A stretch of DNA of 64,000 bases from Magnetococcales bacterium (GTDB lineage: Bacteria > Pseudomonadota > Magnetococcia > Magnetococcales > UBA8363). The DNA is taken from NCBI GenBank assembly GCA_015232865.1, contig JADFYU010000004.1, positions 81,321 through 145,320 on the forward strand, written 5' to 3'. The notes under the pieces were generated by a model. That model saw only the letters and a list, made by a program, of their open reading frames with translations, searched no databases and was not told where the DNA came from. A program made the position numbers and the translations under genes. The number at the start of each line of letters is the position of its first letter. Within the stretch, counting starts at the first letter, position 1. This document shows, piece by piece, positions 8,799 through 16,816 of the stretch.

Positions 8799-11102
8799 AT
8801 GACCACCGCAACTACCCGAAAAAAAATCCTCTCCTCCCCATCCGAGCATTCACGCTTGCGTTATCAAAAGCGGTTTTCCGAAATGGAAATGCTTCTCGAA
8901 ATCACCCGTCAGGTGGCGGCCAACGAAACCCTGGACGAGATGCTCCGCACCATCATTGAACTGATCACGGAAAAAACCAACGCCCAACGCGGTTCTATTT
9001 TTCTCAACGATCCGCTGACCAACGAGCTGTACTCCCGATATGCCCAGGGGCAGATCCAAAGTGAGATTCGCATCCTCAACGATCACGGCATTGCCGGCCA
9101 TGTTTTTCAAACCGGAAAGGGAGTGATCATCCACGATGCCTATGGCGACTCCCGCTTTGACCAATCCATCGACAACGAAACCGGATTCAAAACCGAGAGC
9201 ATTCTCTGCTCCCCCATCCGCACGGCCAGAAATACCATTATTGGTGTCGTCCAGGCCCTCAACAAACAGGGAGGCCAGTTTACCGCCGAAGATCTTCAAC
9301 TTCTGGACTCCATGACCACCCAGACGGCGGTTATTCTCGAAAGCACCCAAAACCTGGAACGAATGGCCTTGACCCGAAAACAGGAGTTGCTTTTCTTGGA
9401 TATGGTCTCCGAAATCACCTCGGAGATCGAAATCGACTCGCTGCTGCAAAAGGTCATCAACGAATCCACACGCATGCTTGAGGCCGATCGCGGCACCTTG
9501 TTCATCAACGATGAGAAAACCAACGAGCTTTTTTCCCGTGTAGCCATGGGCAACTCCATCGGCGAAATCCGTCTTCCCAACTCCGCCGGAATCGCCGGAG
9601 CCGTTTTCACCTCCGCCGAAACCATCAATATTCCGTACGCCTACGCTGATTTGCGTTTCAACCCCTCCTTCGACAAAAAAACCGGCTATTTCACCCGTTC
9701 CATTCTCTGTGTTCCGGTGATCAACAAAAATGGTAAAACCATCGGTGTCACCCAGATGCTCAACAAAAAGGGGGGGATTTTTACCCAGGAGGACGAAGCC
9801 CGGCTCAAGGCGTTCACGGCCCAGGTTTCCATCGCTCTGGAAAATGCCAAACTGTTTGAAGACATACAAAACATCAAAAACTACAATGAGAGCATGCTGG
9901 AGAGTATGTCAAACGGCGTCATAACCATCAATGACGAAGGGGTGATCGTCACCTGCAACCTGGCCGGATTGCGTATTCTGCAGGTTTCGGAGTTGGAAAT
10001 CGTCAAACAAAAAGCCCGCTCATTTTTTGTCGATGCCAACGATTGGATCATGAACAAAATCGATCAAGTGGCCCAAAGCCATGAGGTGATCAACCTCATC
10101 GACGTGGAAATTCAGGCTGGACGAAACAGGATTTCGACCAATATGAGCATTCTGCCGCTGCTAAACGGGGAGAACAAACCTCTGGGCACCATGATCATGA
10201 TTGAGGATATCAGCAGCGAAAAGCGCATGAAATCCACCATGTCCCGCTACATGGACCCCAGCCTGGCCGATCAACTTTTAGACGGAGAGTCAGATCTGTT
10301 AGGCGGAAAAAGCATGAAAGCCACGGTGGTTTTTACCGATATTCGCAGCTTTACCACCCTCACCGAAGAGCTTGGCCCACAGGGTACGGTGCTTCTACTC
10401 AACGAATATTTTACCATCATGGTGGATTGCATCAGCAGAGAAGGGGGAATGTTGGACAAGTTCATCGGCGATGCCATGATGGCCGCCTTTGGTCTGCCGC
10501 TGCCTCACGAAGATGACGAAGACCGGGCAGTCCGAGCAGCCATAGACATGATTATCCGACTGGATGAGTTCAATCAGGCGCGTATCGCTCAAGGGAAAGC
10601 AGCGGTCATGATGGGAATTGGCATCAATACCGACACCGTTGTCTCTGGAAATATCGGATCACCCAAACGCATGGACTATACCATGATCGGTGATGGCGTC
10701 AATCTGGCAGCCCGCCTGGAGAGTGCCTGTAAACAGTATAAAGCTCAAATCCTCATCAGTGAAAACACCTACAAAAAGCTCAAGGGAACCTATCGAATCC
10801 GGCCTGCTGATTGGGTGGTGGTCAAGGGCAAAACCAAACCGGTGGCCATCTACGAAGTACTCGACTACCACACCGACAGCAGCTTTCCCAATCTGATGGA
10901 GACGGTCAATCACTATAACGACGGCCTGGATCTTTATCGAAAAGGTCATTTCAGCAAAGCGGAGCAAGCCTTCCGAAAAGGGTTGAAATATCATCCCGGC
11001 GATCAACTCTCCAGCCTCTATGTCGCTCGCTGCCAAGATCTCATCCTCTCGCCTCCTGACCTGGACAACTGGGATGGGGTCTGGATCATGAAAAGCAAAT
11101 AG
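8799..11102 (+). CDS. Class III adenylate cyclase with two GAF domains, PAS and a C-terminal TPR-like tail
   Basis: A 767-residue soluble sensor cyclase predicted to make cAMP from ATP. Domains in order: GAF1 (about 35-190), GAF2 (about 204-354, a near-duplicate: both carry GIAG, then the NETG or KKTG and SILC motifs), PAS (about 364-474), class III cyclase catalytic domain (about 500-690), and a short helical repeat (about 702-737, YNDGLDLYRKGHFSKAEQAF). Metal-binding Asp residues sit in FTDIRSFT (about 512) and DKFIGDAMMAAFG (about 552). The Lys of LDKFIGD is the adenine-selecting Lys of adenylate cyclases, and VNLAARLE supplies the transition-state Asn/Arg. It is second in a three-gene operon and follows the coiled-coil gene by three bases. 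The ligands of the GAF domains cannot be read from sequence. Confidence 0.93.
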   Translation: MTTATTRKKILSSPSEHSRLRYQKRFSEMEMLLEITRQVAANETLDEMLRTIIELITEKTNAQRGSIFLNDPLTNELYSRYAQGQIQSEIRILNDHGIAGHVFQTGKGVIIHDAYGDSRFDQSIDNETGFKTESILCSPIRTARNTIIGVVQALNKQGGQFTAEDLQLLDSMTTQTAVILESTQNLERMALTRKQELLFLDMVSEITSEIEIDSLLQKVINESTRMLEADRGTLFINDEKTNELFSRVAMGNSIGEIRLPNSAGIAGAVFTSAETINIPYAYADLRFNPSFDKKTGYFTRSILCVPVINKNGKTIGVTQMLNKKGGIFTQEDEARLKAFTAQVSIALENAKLFEDIQNIKNYNESMLESMSNGVITINDEGVIVTCNLAGLRILQVSELEIVKQKARSFFVDANDWIMNKIDQVAQSHEVINLIDVEIQAGRNRISTNMSILPLLNGENKPLGTMIMIEDISSEKRMKSTMSRYMDPSLADQLLDGESDLLGGKSMKATVVFTDIRSFTTLTEELGPQGTVLLLNEYFTIMVDCISREGGMLDKFIGDAMMAAFGLPLPHEDDEDRAVRAAIDMIIRLDEFNQARIAQGKAAVMMGIGINTDTVVSGNIGSPKRMDYTMIGDGVNLAARLESACKQYKAQILISENTYKKLKGTYRIRPADWVVVKGKTKPVAIYEVLDYHTDSSFPNLMETVNHYNDGLDLYRKGHFSKAEQAFRKGLKYHPGDQLSSLYVARCQDLILSPPDLDNWDGVWIMKSK

Positions 11103-11122
11103 CCAATAAAGGGGGTTACTCC

Positions 11123-11578
11123 ATGCCATCTGAATCCATCACCACGGTTGAAGCGCTGTTTGACGCTTTGGATGATCTGACCACTCAAGCCAAAAGGGGA
11201 AACCTGGCCAATCCGGTTGTCAGTCTGCTCTTTGATACCATGGATCGACTGATGCGAATCGATCCAGCCTTGAGAAATCGCGGATTGACCGACCTGACTC
11301 GGGACAACCAAAGACAAAACCATCGCATTACCTTTCTGGGCAAAGGACAGATCATCCATCAAAATCAATATGCCCGAGTTGAAATTATCGATATGAGTTC
11401 CCAGGGGTTTGGCGTCAAGACACCACGGGTGCTACCGGTTCAGAGCAATGTCATGTTTGAAATAAACTCAGCCGAAGGGGGGAAGGACACCTATTCCTGT
11501 TATGTGCAAAACTGTCAGTTTGACGGCGAGAACTATCGGGTCGGTCTCAAGATCTTTGACATGATCCCCTGCTTTTAA
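11123..11578 (+). CDS. PilZ-domain protein
   Basis: A 151-residue protein with a helical N-terminal half and a C-terminal PilZ beta-barrel. The c-di-GMP signature is present: two overlapping RxxxR options (RDNQR and RQNHR) about 25 residues before DMSSQGFG, which fits D/NxSxxG. It starts 20 bases after the cyclase stop with a GGGGG run upstream, so it is in the same operon. This places a c-di-GMP receptor alongside cAMP synthesis. Its partner or output is not evident. Confidence 0.85.
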   Translation: MPSESITTVEALFDALDDLTTQAKRGNLANPVVSLLFDTMDRLMRIDPALRNRGLTDLTRDNQRQNHRITFLGKGQIIHQNQYARVEIIDMSSQGFGVKTPRVLPVQSNVMFEINSAEGGKDTYSCYVQNCQFDGENYRVGLKIFDMIPCF

Positions 11579-11641
11579 CCTAGAAACGGCAGTTGGGAGC
11601 GAGGTTATGCCAAGTGCATGCTAACAACTGCCGTTTCTAGG
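11579..11641. repeat. Short miniature inverted-repeat element between convergent genes
   Basis: Perfect 17-bp inverted ends (CCTAGAAACGGCAGTTG and its complement, 11579-11595 and 11625-11641) enclose 29 bases. The ends match the element family found elsewhere in the window. It starts right after the PilZ stop codon and lies before the end of the opposing phosphatase gene, so it may act as a bidirectional terminator. A TA inside each CCTAG end would fit an IS630-type TA target duplication. Confidence 0.75.
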
Positions 11642-11668
11642 CTTAACCGACGTGTGCAATCAAACGAA

Positions 11669-12388
11669 TCATTCTGACAAACCACCGACATTAAAAAAAA
11701 CCAAACGGGGCATGACATCATCACCGATCCCGTCGATCCGCCCTGCCAAGGGGTCGGCCATGGCGTTGTCTGCGGCCTGTGGCTCGTTCGGTTGCGATGC
11801 TGAAGAAGAGGAGCGAAGCTCCTCCAGCTTGATGCGACTGAGGGCCGCGTAGGGGACCAGCATTCGGGAGATGTTCTGCATGGGTAGCCCCAAAATGGTC
11901 GCCAAAGCGATGCGAATAACGCCACTGTGCGCCACAATCAGCACATGTTCCCCTCGAAACCGCTGGAGCAAACTTCGCAATCCCTGGGCTACCCGGTTTT
12001 GGACCCTCTGAATGGGTTCCCCTTCAGGAGGCGGGTTATCCAACGGATTCCGCCAAAAATTCTGGATGTGACTGCCGTACAGAGGGTCGTCCAACAACGA
12101 TTGCCGGGTCCGTCCCTCCCACAAACCAAAAGCCATCTCACGAAGATTGGCTTCGACCACCAGTGGAATAGAACGGGCAGAAGCGGTTTTTTCGGCAAAA
12201 TCGGCACATCGAACCAATGGCGACGTGATGACCCGCTGCCAGGGTGCCGGATGACAATCGATGCTGCTCTGCATCTGTCGCCAGCCATGTGGGCTGAGCG
12301 GGTCATCCAGGGTTCCCCGATATTTTTGCCCCCCCTTAGGCTCTCCATGGCGTAAAAAATCGAAGGTTGTCACCAAAGGCCGTTTCAT
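11669..12388 (-). CDS. cobC: Histidine phosphatase superfamily protein, probable alpha-ribazole phosphatase
   Basis: A 239-residue histidine phosphatase. The catalytic phospho-His is in FLRHGEP (residues 11-17); the second His is in IVAHSGVIR, and the proton-donor Glu is expected in EMAFGLWEGR. Its start codon overlaps the CobT stop by four bases (ATGA). That supports a role in cobalamin nucleotide-loop assembly, removing phosphate from alpha-ribazole phosphate made by CobT. The last 35 residues are low-similarity. By sequence alone it could be another phosphoglycerate-mutase-like phosphatase; the coupling to cobT is the main argument. Confidence 0.8.
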   Translation of the reverse strand: MKRPLVTTFDFLRHGEPKGGQKYRGTLDDPLSPHGWRQMQSSIDCHPAPWQRVITSPLVRCADFAEKTASARSIPLVVEANLREMAFGLWEGRTRQSLLDDPLYGSHIQNFWRNPLDNPPPEGEPIQRVQNRVAQGLRSLLQRFRGEHVLIVAHSGVIRIALATILGLPMQNISRMLVPYAALSRIKLEELRSSSSASQPNEPQAADNAMADPLAGRIDGIGDDVMPRLVFFNVGGLSE

Positions 12389-13440
12389 TCACCTTTTTCC
12401 CCAACCGAAACACCTCTCTTCCGATTCATCAGACAGGCTATTTGCAACAGGGATAAAGCGGCCACCGCTCCGGTTCCAGCCCCCACGTTCAGATCCAGTT
12501 GCAAGAGGGGTTGACCGGAAAGGGCACGCATAACGGAATATTGACCGGGTTCGGCTGAACGATGGCCAAAAATGAGCCAGTTTTGCAGTGGTGGATGGAC
12601 CGAAACGGCTAGCAGTGCCGCAACGGCCGAGACAAATCCATCAACGATGGCCGGCATCCCCTTTTGCCCGCATGCGATGAAAGCACCGGTCAAAGCGGCC
12701 GTTTCAAAACCACCCAGTCGCCTGAGAACCTGAAGCGGTTGATGAATATGGGGTTGATGGTACAATAGCGCCCGTTCGATAATCGCGGTCTTTCGGGCCA
12801 TGGCCGACGGAGAGATGCCGGAGGCGGGACCGGACAGGTTGTTTGGTGGAAGTCCCAACAGACTGCTGGCAATGGCGGCAGCGGAAATGGATTTTCCCAC
12901 CGCCATTTCACCACCGATAAAAACATCCGCCCCGACCTCTTTGGCTCGTTCCACCGCCCGTTTACCCACCGTCATGGCTTGGACCAACTGCTCCTCGGTC
13001 ATGGCAGAGTGGCATTGGATATCCTGAGTAGCCGAATCGACTCGCTGGTCTATTATTCCGACCAAAGCAGAGGAGGAGGTCAGGAGGCCGACATCGACCA
13101 CCTCCAACTCAAAGCCGAAATGATGAGCCAGAATAGAGATCGGGCTGTGTCCGTTCAACACCTCCTGAACCTGACTCAGGGTGGATCCCTGAGTCAGACT
13201 GAAGACGCCCTGGGAAGCTGTGGCTGTGGCCACGCCATGGTCAGCGGCAAAAATGACCACCCGACCTGAATCCAAACTTGGAATCGGCGTCTGCTGCATA
13301 CCAGCCAGATGGACGATGGCCTCTTCAAACAGACCCAGAGAGCCGGCCGGTTGAAACAACAGGTTCAACCGCGCTCGGGCCTGCTTTTGCGCCTTTTTGG
13401 AGAGAGGTAATATAGGTTGCTTGATCCAGGCCTGGGCCAC
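12385..13440 (-). CDS. cobT: Nicotinate-nucleotide--dimethylbenzimidazole phosphoribosyltransferase, with altered active-site Glu
   Basis: A 351-residue CobT-family protein of usual length that would transfer ribose phosphate from nicotinate mononucleotide to a benzimidazole base. Family signatures: FAADHGVA near residue 68, then QGSTLSQVQEVLNG, GGEMAVGKSISAAA and ARKTAIIERAL. The C-terminal motif that normally reads RLGEGSGA, and holds the catalytic Glu (Glu317 in Salmonella), reads NVGAGTGA here; the codon is GCT. The usual GIGNTT is also changed to AVGKSI. A GTG at 13440 has AGGAG seven bases upstream. It follows the TolC-SPOR gene by 78 bases. It is either a functional variant, a specialised paralogue, or impaired. 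Confidence 0.88.
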   Translation of the reverse strand: MAQAWIKQPILPLSKKAQKQARARLNLLFQPAGSLGLFEEAIVHLAGMQQTPIPSLDSGRVVIFAADHGVATATASQGVFSLTQGSTLSQVQEVLNGHSPISILAHHFGFELEVVDVGLLTSSSALVGIIDQRVDSATQDIQCHSAMTEEQLVQAMTVGKRAVERAKEVGADVFIGGEMAVGKSISAAAIASSLLGLPPNNLSGPASGISPSAMARKTAIIERALLYHQPHIHQPLQVLRRLGGFETAALTGAFIACGQKGMPAIVDGFVSAVAALLAVSVHPPLQNWLIFGHRSAEPGQYSVMRALSGQPLLQLDLNVGAGTGAVAALSLLQIACLMNRKRGVSVGEKGE

Positions 13441-13518
13441 TTTTACGCTCCTATGGGATCGCCAACAGATAACAGAAACTTCTTGCTTGTCCTTTGATTT
13501 TTACGACTCCAAAAAAAA

Positions 13519-15189
13519 TCAAGGTTGCTTTGGCCCGTTATTGTCGACCGTCGATCGAGTAACGAAAGCCTCTCTGTTGAAGGTGGCGATAAAGTCTGTT
13601 TTGGCCTTTTCCGCCGATTTGTTATCGGTAAAATGGCCGAGTTGAACCAGATACCAGGGAGGCTTACTCTCTTCCTGGCGAGAGCGGACAAAAAATCCGT
13701 TGGCTTTTTTCAGCAGTTCATCCCGCAGAGAGAGCGCTCTATCCTCCTGGCGAAATGCGGCGACCTGCACCGTCCACCGCTCTGTTGCGACCGACTCCTG
13801 GGGAAACAGGGTGTTTTGCTGGTCGGGTTGTAGGGCCACATCGTCATGGATCATGGGCTGGGGCACCCGCTGAGAAAGAGTGGCAACCAACTGGAACCCC
13901 TCCCCTTCCGGGGTCAATCGTCCAATCACCTTCAACAACTCAAAAAGAGCCAGATTGACTGAAAACTGGCTTTTGATCTGCTCGGTTTGGGTAGAAAACA
14001 GTTCGTTCTGGGCATCAAGCAGATCCAGAGAGGTACGGGAACCGACCAGATATTCCTGATCAATACCCTCCCGTGCCTCCTGAGCGGCAATGACAGCGGT
14101 TTTAAGTGCCTCATTGCTGGCCCTGGCGCCGGTATATTTGGAGAGCACCTGCTTTAGCTCACGTACCGCCTGCTCACGCAACAGATCGACACTGGCCTGA
14201 ACAACGTCCCGCTCCAGTTTGGCCTGCTGGGTCTGAGCCGTCGTCAAGCCACCCGAATAGAGAGGCAGGGAGGCGGAGAGAGAAAGGGAAAGGCCATCCG
14301 AAGGACCGACGACCGATGAAGAGGCCGGGTCCCAGGTCCGGGTGCCACTGGAACTGAGAGAGACGGTCGGATAGTGTCCGGCACTTTTAACATCAATCGC
14401 CTGCTCCTGGGCTTGCAACCGATAGTGGGCGGCCTGAAGATCGGGCCGACTCAAGACCATCGGCAGGAGAGTCTCCAAGGTCGCATCGGAAAGGGGGGTG
14501 CTGACCAGAGGAATCGTCAACCCAGCGGGAAAAGGCATACCGGAAATTTCTTGAAACTGTGCCTGATAGATGGACAACTGTTCTTCTGATTGGATCAGGC
14601 TGGCTTGAGCTGTGGCCACCCGTGAAACAGCCTGGCTGACATCGGTCTTGGTCACCTCCCCCACTGAATACCGCGCTCGGGTCGCCTCCAGATGGCTCAT
14701 TGTCACCTGGAGGTTGTTTTTTCCAAGCCGGACCACCTCCTGGGCTTCCAGAAGTGACGTGGTGACGGATATCAGGGAAAAATAGACCTCTTGACGAACC
14801 GATTCAAGATCCTGCTCCAGAGCCTTTACCTGGGGATCAACCCGATCCATTTCCCGGAGAGCCGCCAGATTAAAAATGGGCTGACTCAATTCCAAGGAGA
14901 GCGCGGTGGGATCATAGTGGCTGCGACCACCATCCCAGCGGGTATCGGTATACGAGGAGGACCAATCCAAGGAGATGGTCGGCAAGATGGCCGACCGAGC
15001 CTGAGTATAGAGGGTCAAAGCCGAACGCAAACGAGATTCGGCCTGCTTGATCTGGTTGTTGGAGGCCAAAGCCTCTTGAACCGACTGATAAAACGGGCTC
15101 AGCGGTTTTTGCCCGTCGGCCTTCGCGTGAGAAGAAAAAAGAATCAGGGCGGAAAGAGTGGTAATTTTGAGAAAGGAGCGATAGGGCAT
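13519..15189 (-). CDS. TolC-family outer-membrane channel fused to a C-terminal SPOR domain
   Basis: A 556-residue secreted outer-membrane protein with an N-terminal signal peptide ending near SSHAKADG. Residues of about 30-430 are two OEP repeats of long helices typical of TolC/type I secretion channels (ALASNNQIKQAESRLRSA, ARYSVGEVTKTDVSQA, EYLVGSRTSLDLLDAQ). The last 80 residues form a SPOR domain, WTVQVAAFRQEDRALSLRDEL to LVQLGHFTDNKSAEKA, which in known proteins binds denuded glycan strands of septal peptidoglycan. The ATG at 15189 is preferred over a TTG at 15198. No ABC or adaptor gene is adjacent; cobT and cobC follow. The fusion would tie an export channel to peptidoglycan or the division site. 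Confidence 0.85.
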   Translation of the reverse strand: MPYRSFLKITTLSALILFSSHAKADGQKPLSPFYQSVQEALASNNQIKQAESRLRSALTLYTQARSAILPTISLDWSSSYTDTRWDGGRSHYDPTALSLELSQPIFNLAALREMDRVDPQVKALEQDLESVRQEVYFSLISVTTSLLEAQEVVRLGKNNLQVTMSHLEATRARYSVGEVTKTDVSQAVSRVATAQASLIQSEEQLSIYQAQFQEISGMPFPAGLTIPLVSTPLSDATLETLLPMVLSRPDLQAAHYRLQAQEQAIDVKSAGHYPTVSLSSSGTRTWDPASSSVVGPSDGLSLSLSASLPLYSGGLTTAQTQQAKLERDVVQASVDLLREQAVRELKQVLSKYTGARASNEALKTAVIAAQEAREGIDQEYLVGSRTSLDLLDAQNELFSTQTEQIKSQFSVNLALFELLKVIGRLTPEGEGFQLVATLSQRVPQPMIHDDVALQPDQQNTLFPQESVATERWTVQVAAFRQEDRALSLRDELLKKANGFFVRSRQEESKPPWYLVQLGHFTDNKSAEKAKTDFIATFNREAFVTRSTVDNNGPKQP

Positions 15190-15569
15190 GACGATCAACC
15201 AGTTTTGGAAAAAATGGGTTTTAACAGTACGATCAACCTATCACATCGGTTTGAAAAAAGGAATTGTTCTCACCAATGGAATGCGACGAATACCCAAAAG
15301 GCCGACTGTGATCCTTGATTCCCGGGGTTTCGTATCAGGAGTCAAGTTACTCTTCACGACCTAAGGAAACAAATTTCCCTGGATGATCAACCGATACGGG
15401 GAGAGACTCTCTGGCAGAGACAGTACATGGCGTCGTCCTTTCCGTTGATTGTTTTGTGATCATCCAATCATGCCGGAAAGGACTGCGAACGCTTTGATGA
15501 CAAGTCGTGAAAACGGTTAAAAAAAACAGATCGTTTCCAGATTTTTGCAAGGACTTCTATTCTATTTTA
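15190..15569. other. Intergenic stretch without a supported gene
   Basis: About 380 bases. A 67-codon leftward frame (15347-15550) has no recognisable features or good ribosome-binding site. The promoter of the TolC-SPOR gene should lie near 15200-15300, but no clear boxes are visible. Confidence 0.4.
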
Positions 15570-15719
15570 CTATCGACCACGACCACCGCTTGGTTTTCCT
15601 GTAGCCGGTCTCTTTGGGCTAGGGGCTGCTGGCTTTTGTGGAGCCGCAGCCGGTTTACCGGTTGAAGTCGGGACATTTTTTTTAACGGGGGCAGCAGCTG
15701 TTTTTTTTTGAACGGCCAT
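15570..15719 (-). CDS. Very small basic Ala/Pro/Lys-rich protein
   Basis: A 49-residue peptide beginning MAVQKKTAAAPVKK and made almost only of Lys, Ala, Pro, Thr, Gly and Arg, ending GKPSGGRGR. The composition resembles the unstructured basic tails of histone H1-like nucleoid proteins. The ATG at 15719 is chosen because GGGAG lies nine bases upstream; the in-frame upstream ATG would add a Phe-rich leader unlike the rest. It has no neighbour in the same operon and lies beside the transposon debris. Nucleic-acid binding is inferred from composition only. Confidence 0.5.
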   Translation of the reverse strand: MAVQKKTAAAPVKKNVPTSTGKPAAAPQKPAAPSPKRPATGKPSGGRGR

Positions 15720-15884
15720 ATTTTTTAACTCCCAAAAAAAGAATCCATGTGTAAAGGTGTACAAAATTTTTCACCTCCATGTGAGCAATCAACATCCCCA
15801 TGAAAGCTGGGGGGATTATCCTCCCTCTATTGTGGAAGTCAATACAAATAACTCACCGAAAAAAAATATTTTTTACCGTTGAAG

Positions 15885-15927
15885 CTAGATGCGGCAATTG
15901 AAAGTGCGTAAGCGGTGCAACATATGG
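15885..15927. repeat. Left half of a miniature inverted-repeat element, truncated
   Basis: CTAGATGCGGCAATTG followed by GTGCGTAAGCGGTGCAACATATGG matches the left arm of the long copies at 32053 and 44988. The right arm is missing; the sequence runs directly into the truncated IS66 tnpB. Confidence 0.7.
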
Positions 15928-16067
15928 AAAACGAACAGACGTGACGAGAAAGGATCTTCGCCCAACTCCGCTGCAACCAACTGCGACAGCGTGTTGATCC
16001 CTTTGCGAAAATCCACCGGTTGCAGACACAGATAAACATCGGTCAGCTCTGTTGATGGGCGCATCAT
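15928..16067 (-). pseudogene. tnpB: IS66-family TnpB (Orf2), truncated
   Basis: The first 47 or so residues match IS66 Orf2: MRPSTELTDVYLCLQPVDFRKG, then LFVF, which is the usual start of this 110-120 residue protein. After LFVF the reading runs into the miniature-element arm and stops at 15885, so the C-terminal half and all of tnpC are gone. The start ATGATG overlaps the tnpA stop, as is usual in IS66 translational coupling. Non-functional remnant. Confidence 0.8.
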
Positions 16068-16417
16068 GACAACGCGACCACGACAGACAGCAGCTCTCGC
16101 AATCCGGCTGCGTCCAGCCCGCCGGCTATCTGCACTTCAACGCCATTCGGGCAGATCACCCGTACCGGCCCTGACCGTGATGTCGGCATGGAAACGGGGA
16201 CCTTCTGAAACACAGGTACAGAAGGCGCGACAGGTTCCGGCTCATTCCAGACACCAAGCCGAACAAGCCGATGCCGCATCTTTTCAAATGTGCTGTAGTT
16301 CAGACCATGCGCCTTGGCATACCTTCGACGACTCATGCCGGAGGTAGTGCTCTCTTTCAAGTGTTGCAGCCAGCCGCGTTGCAGATCCGTCAGATCCTTG
16401 ACCCGCTTCTTCTCCAT
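16064..16417 (-). CDS. tnpA: IS66-family TnpA (Orf1)
   Basis: A 117-residue small accessory protein of IS66 elements. It has an N-terminal helix-turn-helix (LQRGWLQHLKESTTSGMSRRRYAK, HGLNYSTFEKMRHRL) and the conserved C-terminal IRVICPNGVEV-like strand, seen as VRVICPNGVEVQIAGGLD. The ATG at 16417 has a GGAGGA upstream. The reading frame looks intact, but its partners are broken, so the element cannot move alone. A probable IS66 end (GTAAGCGC read leftward) lies at about 16497-16504. Confidence 0.8.
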   Translation of the reverse strand: MEKKRVKDLTDLQRGWLQHLKESTTSGMSRRRYAKAHGLNYSTFEKMRHRLVRLGVWNEPEPVAPSVPVFQKVPVSMPTSRSGPVRVICPNGVEVQIAGGLDAAGLRELLSVVVALS

Positions 16418-16504
16418 CCTGTCCTCCTCCATATAGGGATTACAGACAGTAGGATGCCACATGCCTCAACAAAATTGTGCCCTGGGGTGAAAACCGCGCT
16501 TACG

Positions 16505-16678
16505 ATGAATCAGGTGGAAATATGGTTCAGCATCTTGTTTCGTCGACTCTTGAAAAGAGGAAGTTTTGTATCAGAGACAGACCTTCGGCAAAGGGTGTTG
16601 AATTTTATTGACTATTTCAATACAACGTTGGCAAAACCCTTCAAATGGACCTACGAAGGGCGTCCTCTGGTAGCTTAA
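16505..16678 (+). pseudogene. IS630-family transposase, C-terminal remnant
   Basis: About 57 residues, MNQVEIWFSILFRRLLKRGSF to KPFKWTYEGRPLVA, match the extreme C-terminus of IS630-type DDE transposases; the Glu of the triad is in NQVEIWF. Everything upstream is missing, replaced by the IS66 end at about 16504, so IS66 probably inserted into this IS630 copy. The IS630 right end may be the CTAG at about 16705-16709, preceded by GCCCGGCAT on the complementary strand. Confidence 0.75.
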
Positions 16679-16738
16679 TCGGAGCGTTAATCATGCCGGG
16701 CTGTACTAGTCTTGCCAGTGTTGACACTGTGAATACAA

Positions 16739-16772
16739 AACCTGGATTTGGCCACCCGGCCAAATCCAGGTT
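16739..16772 (-). terminator. Strong hairpin downstream of the kinase operon, related to the miniature-element ends
   Basis: A perfect 15-bp stem (AACCTGGATTTGGCC) with a four-base loop, followed on the leftward strand by a short T-run. It sits 45 bases after the stop of the leftward kinase gene (16817), so it is a good intrinsic terminator. The stem starts CCTGGATTTGGC, a variant of the repeat-family end, so it may be a collapsed element copy. Confidence 0.7.
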
Positions 16773-16816
16773 GCTTGCACCCTTTTATCTCCCCCTGAAA
16801 ACCACCAGACCCTGGT

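Noticed and set aside
8850..9869. A 339-codon leftward frame opposite the cyclase gene
   Set aside because: Antisense shadow of the GAF domains; Gly/Asp/Phe-rich without any recognised motif.
13441..13518. Cobalamin riboswitch upstream of cobT
   Set aside because: Only 78 bases are available and no conserved B12-box-like sequence is visible.
15347..15550. A 67-codon leftward open frame
   Set aside because: No ribosome-binding site, no recognisable composition or motif; in an otherwise empty gap.
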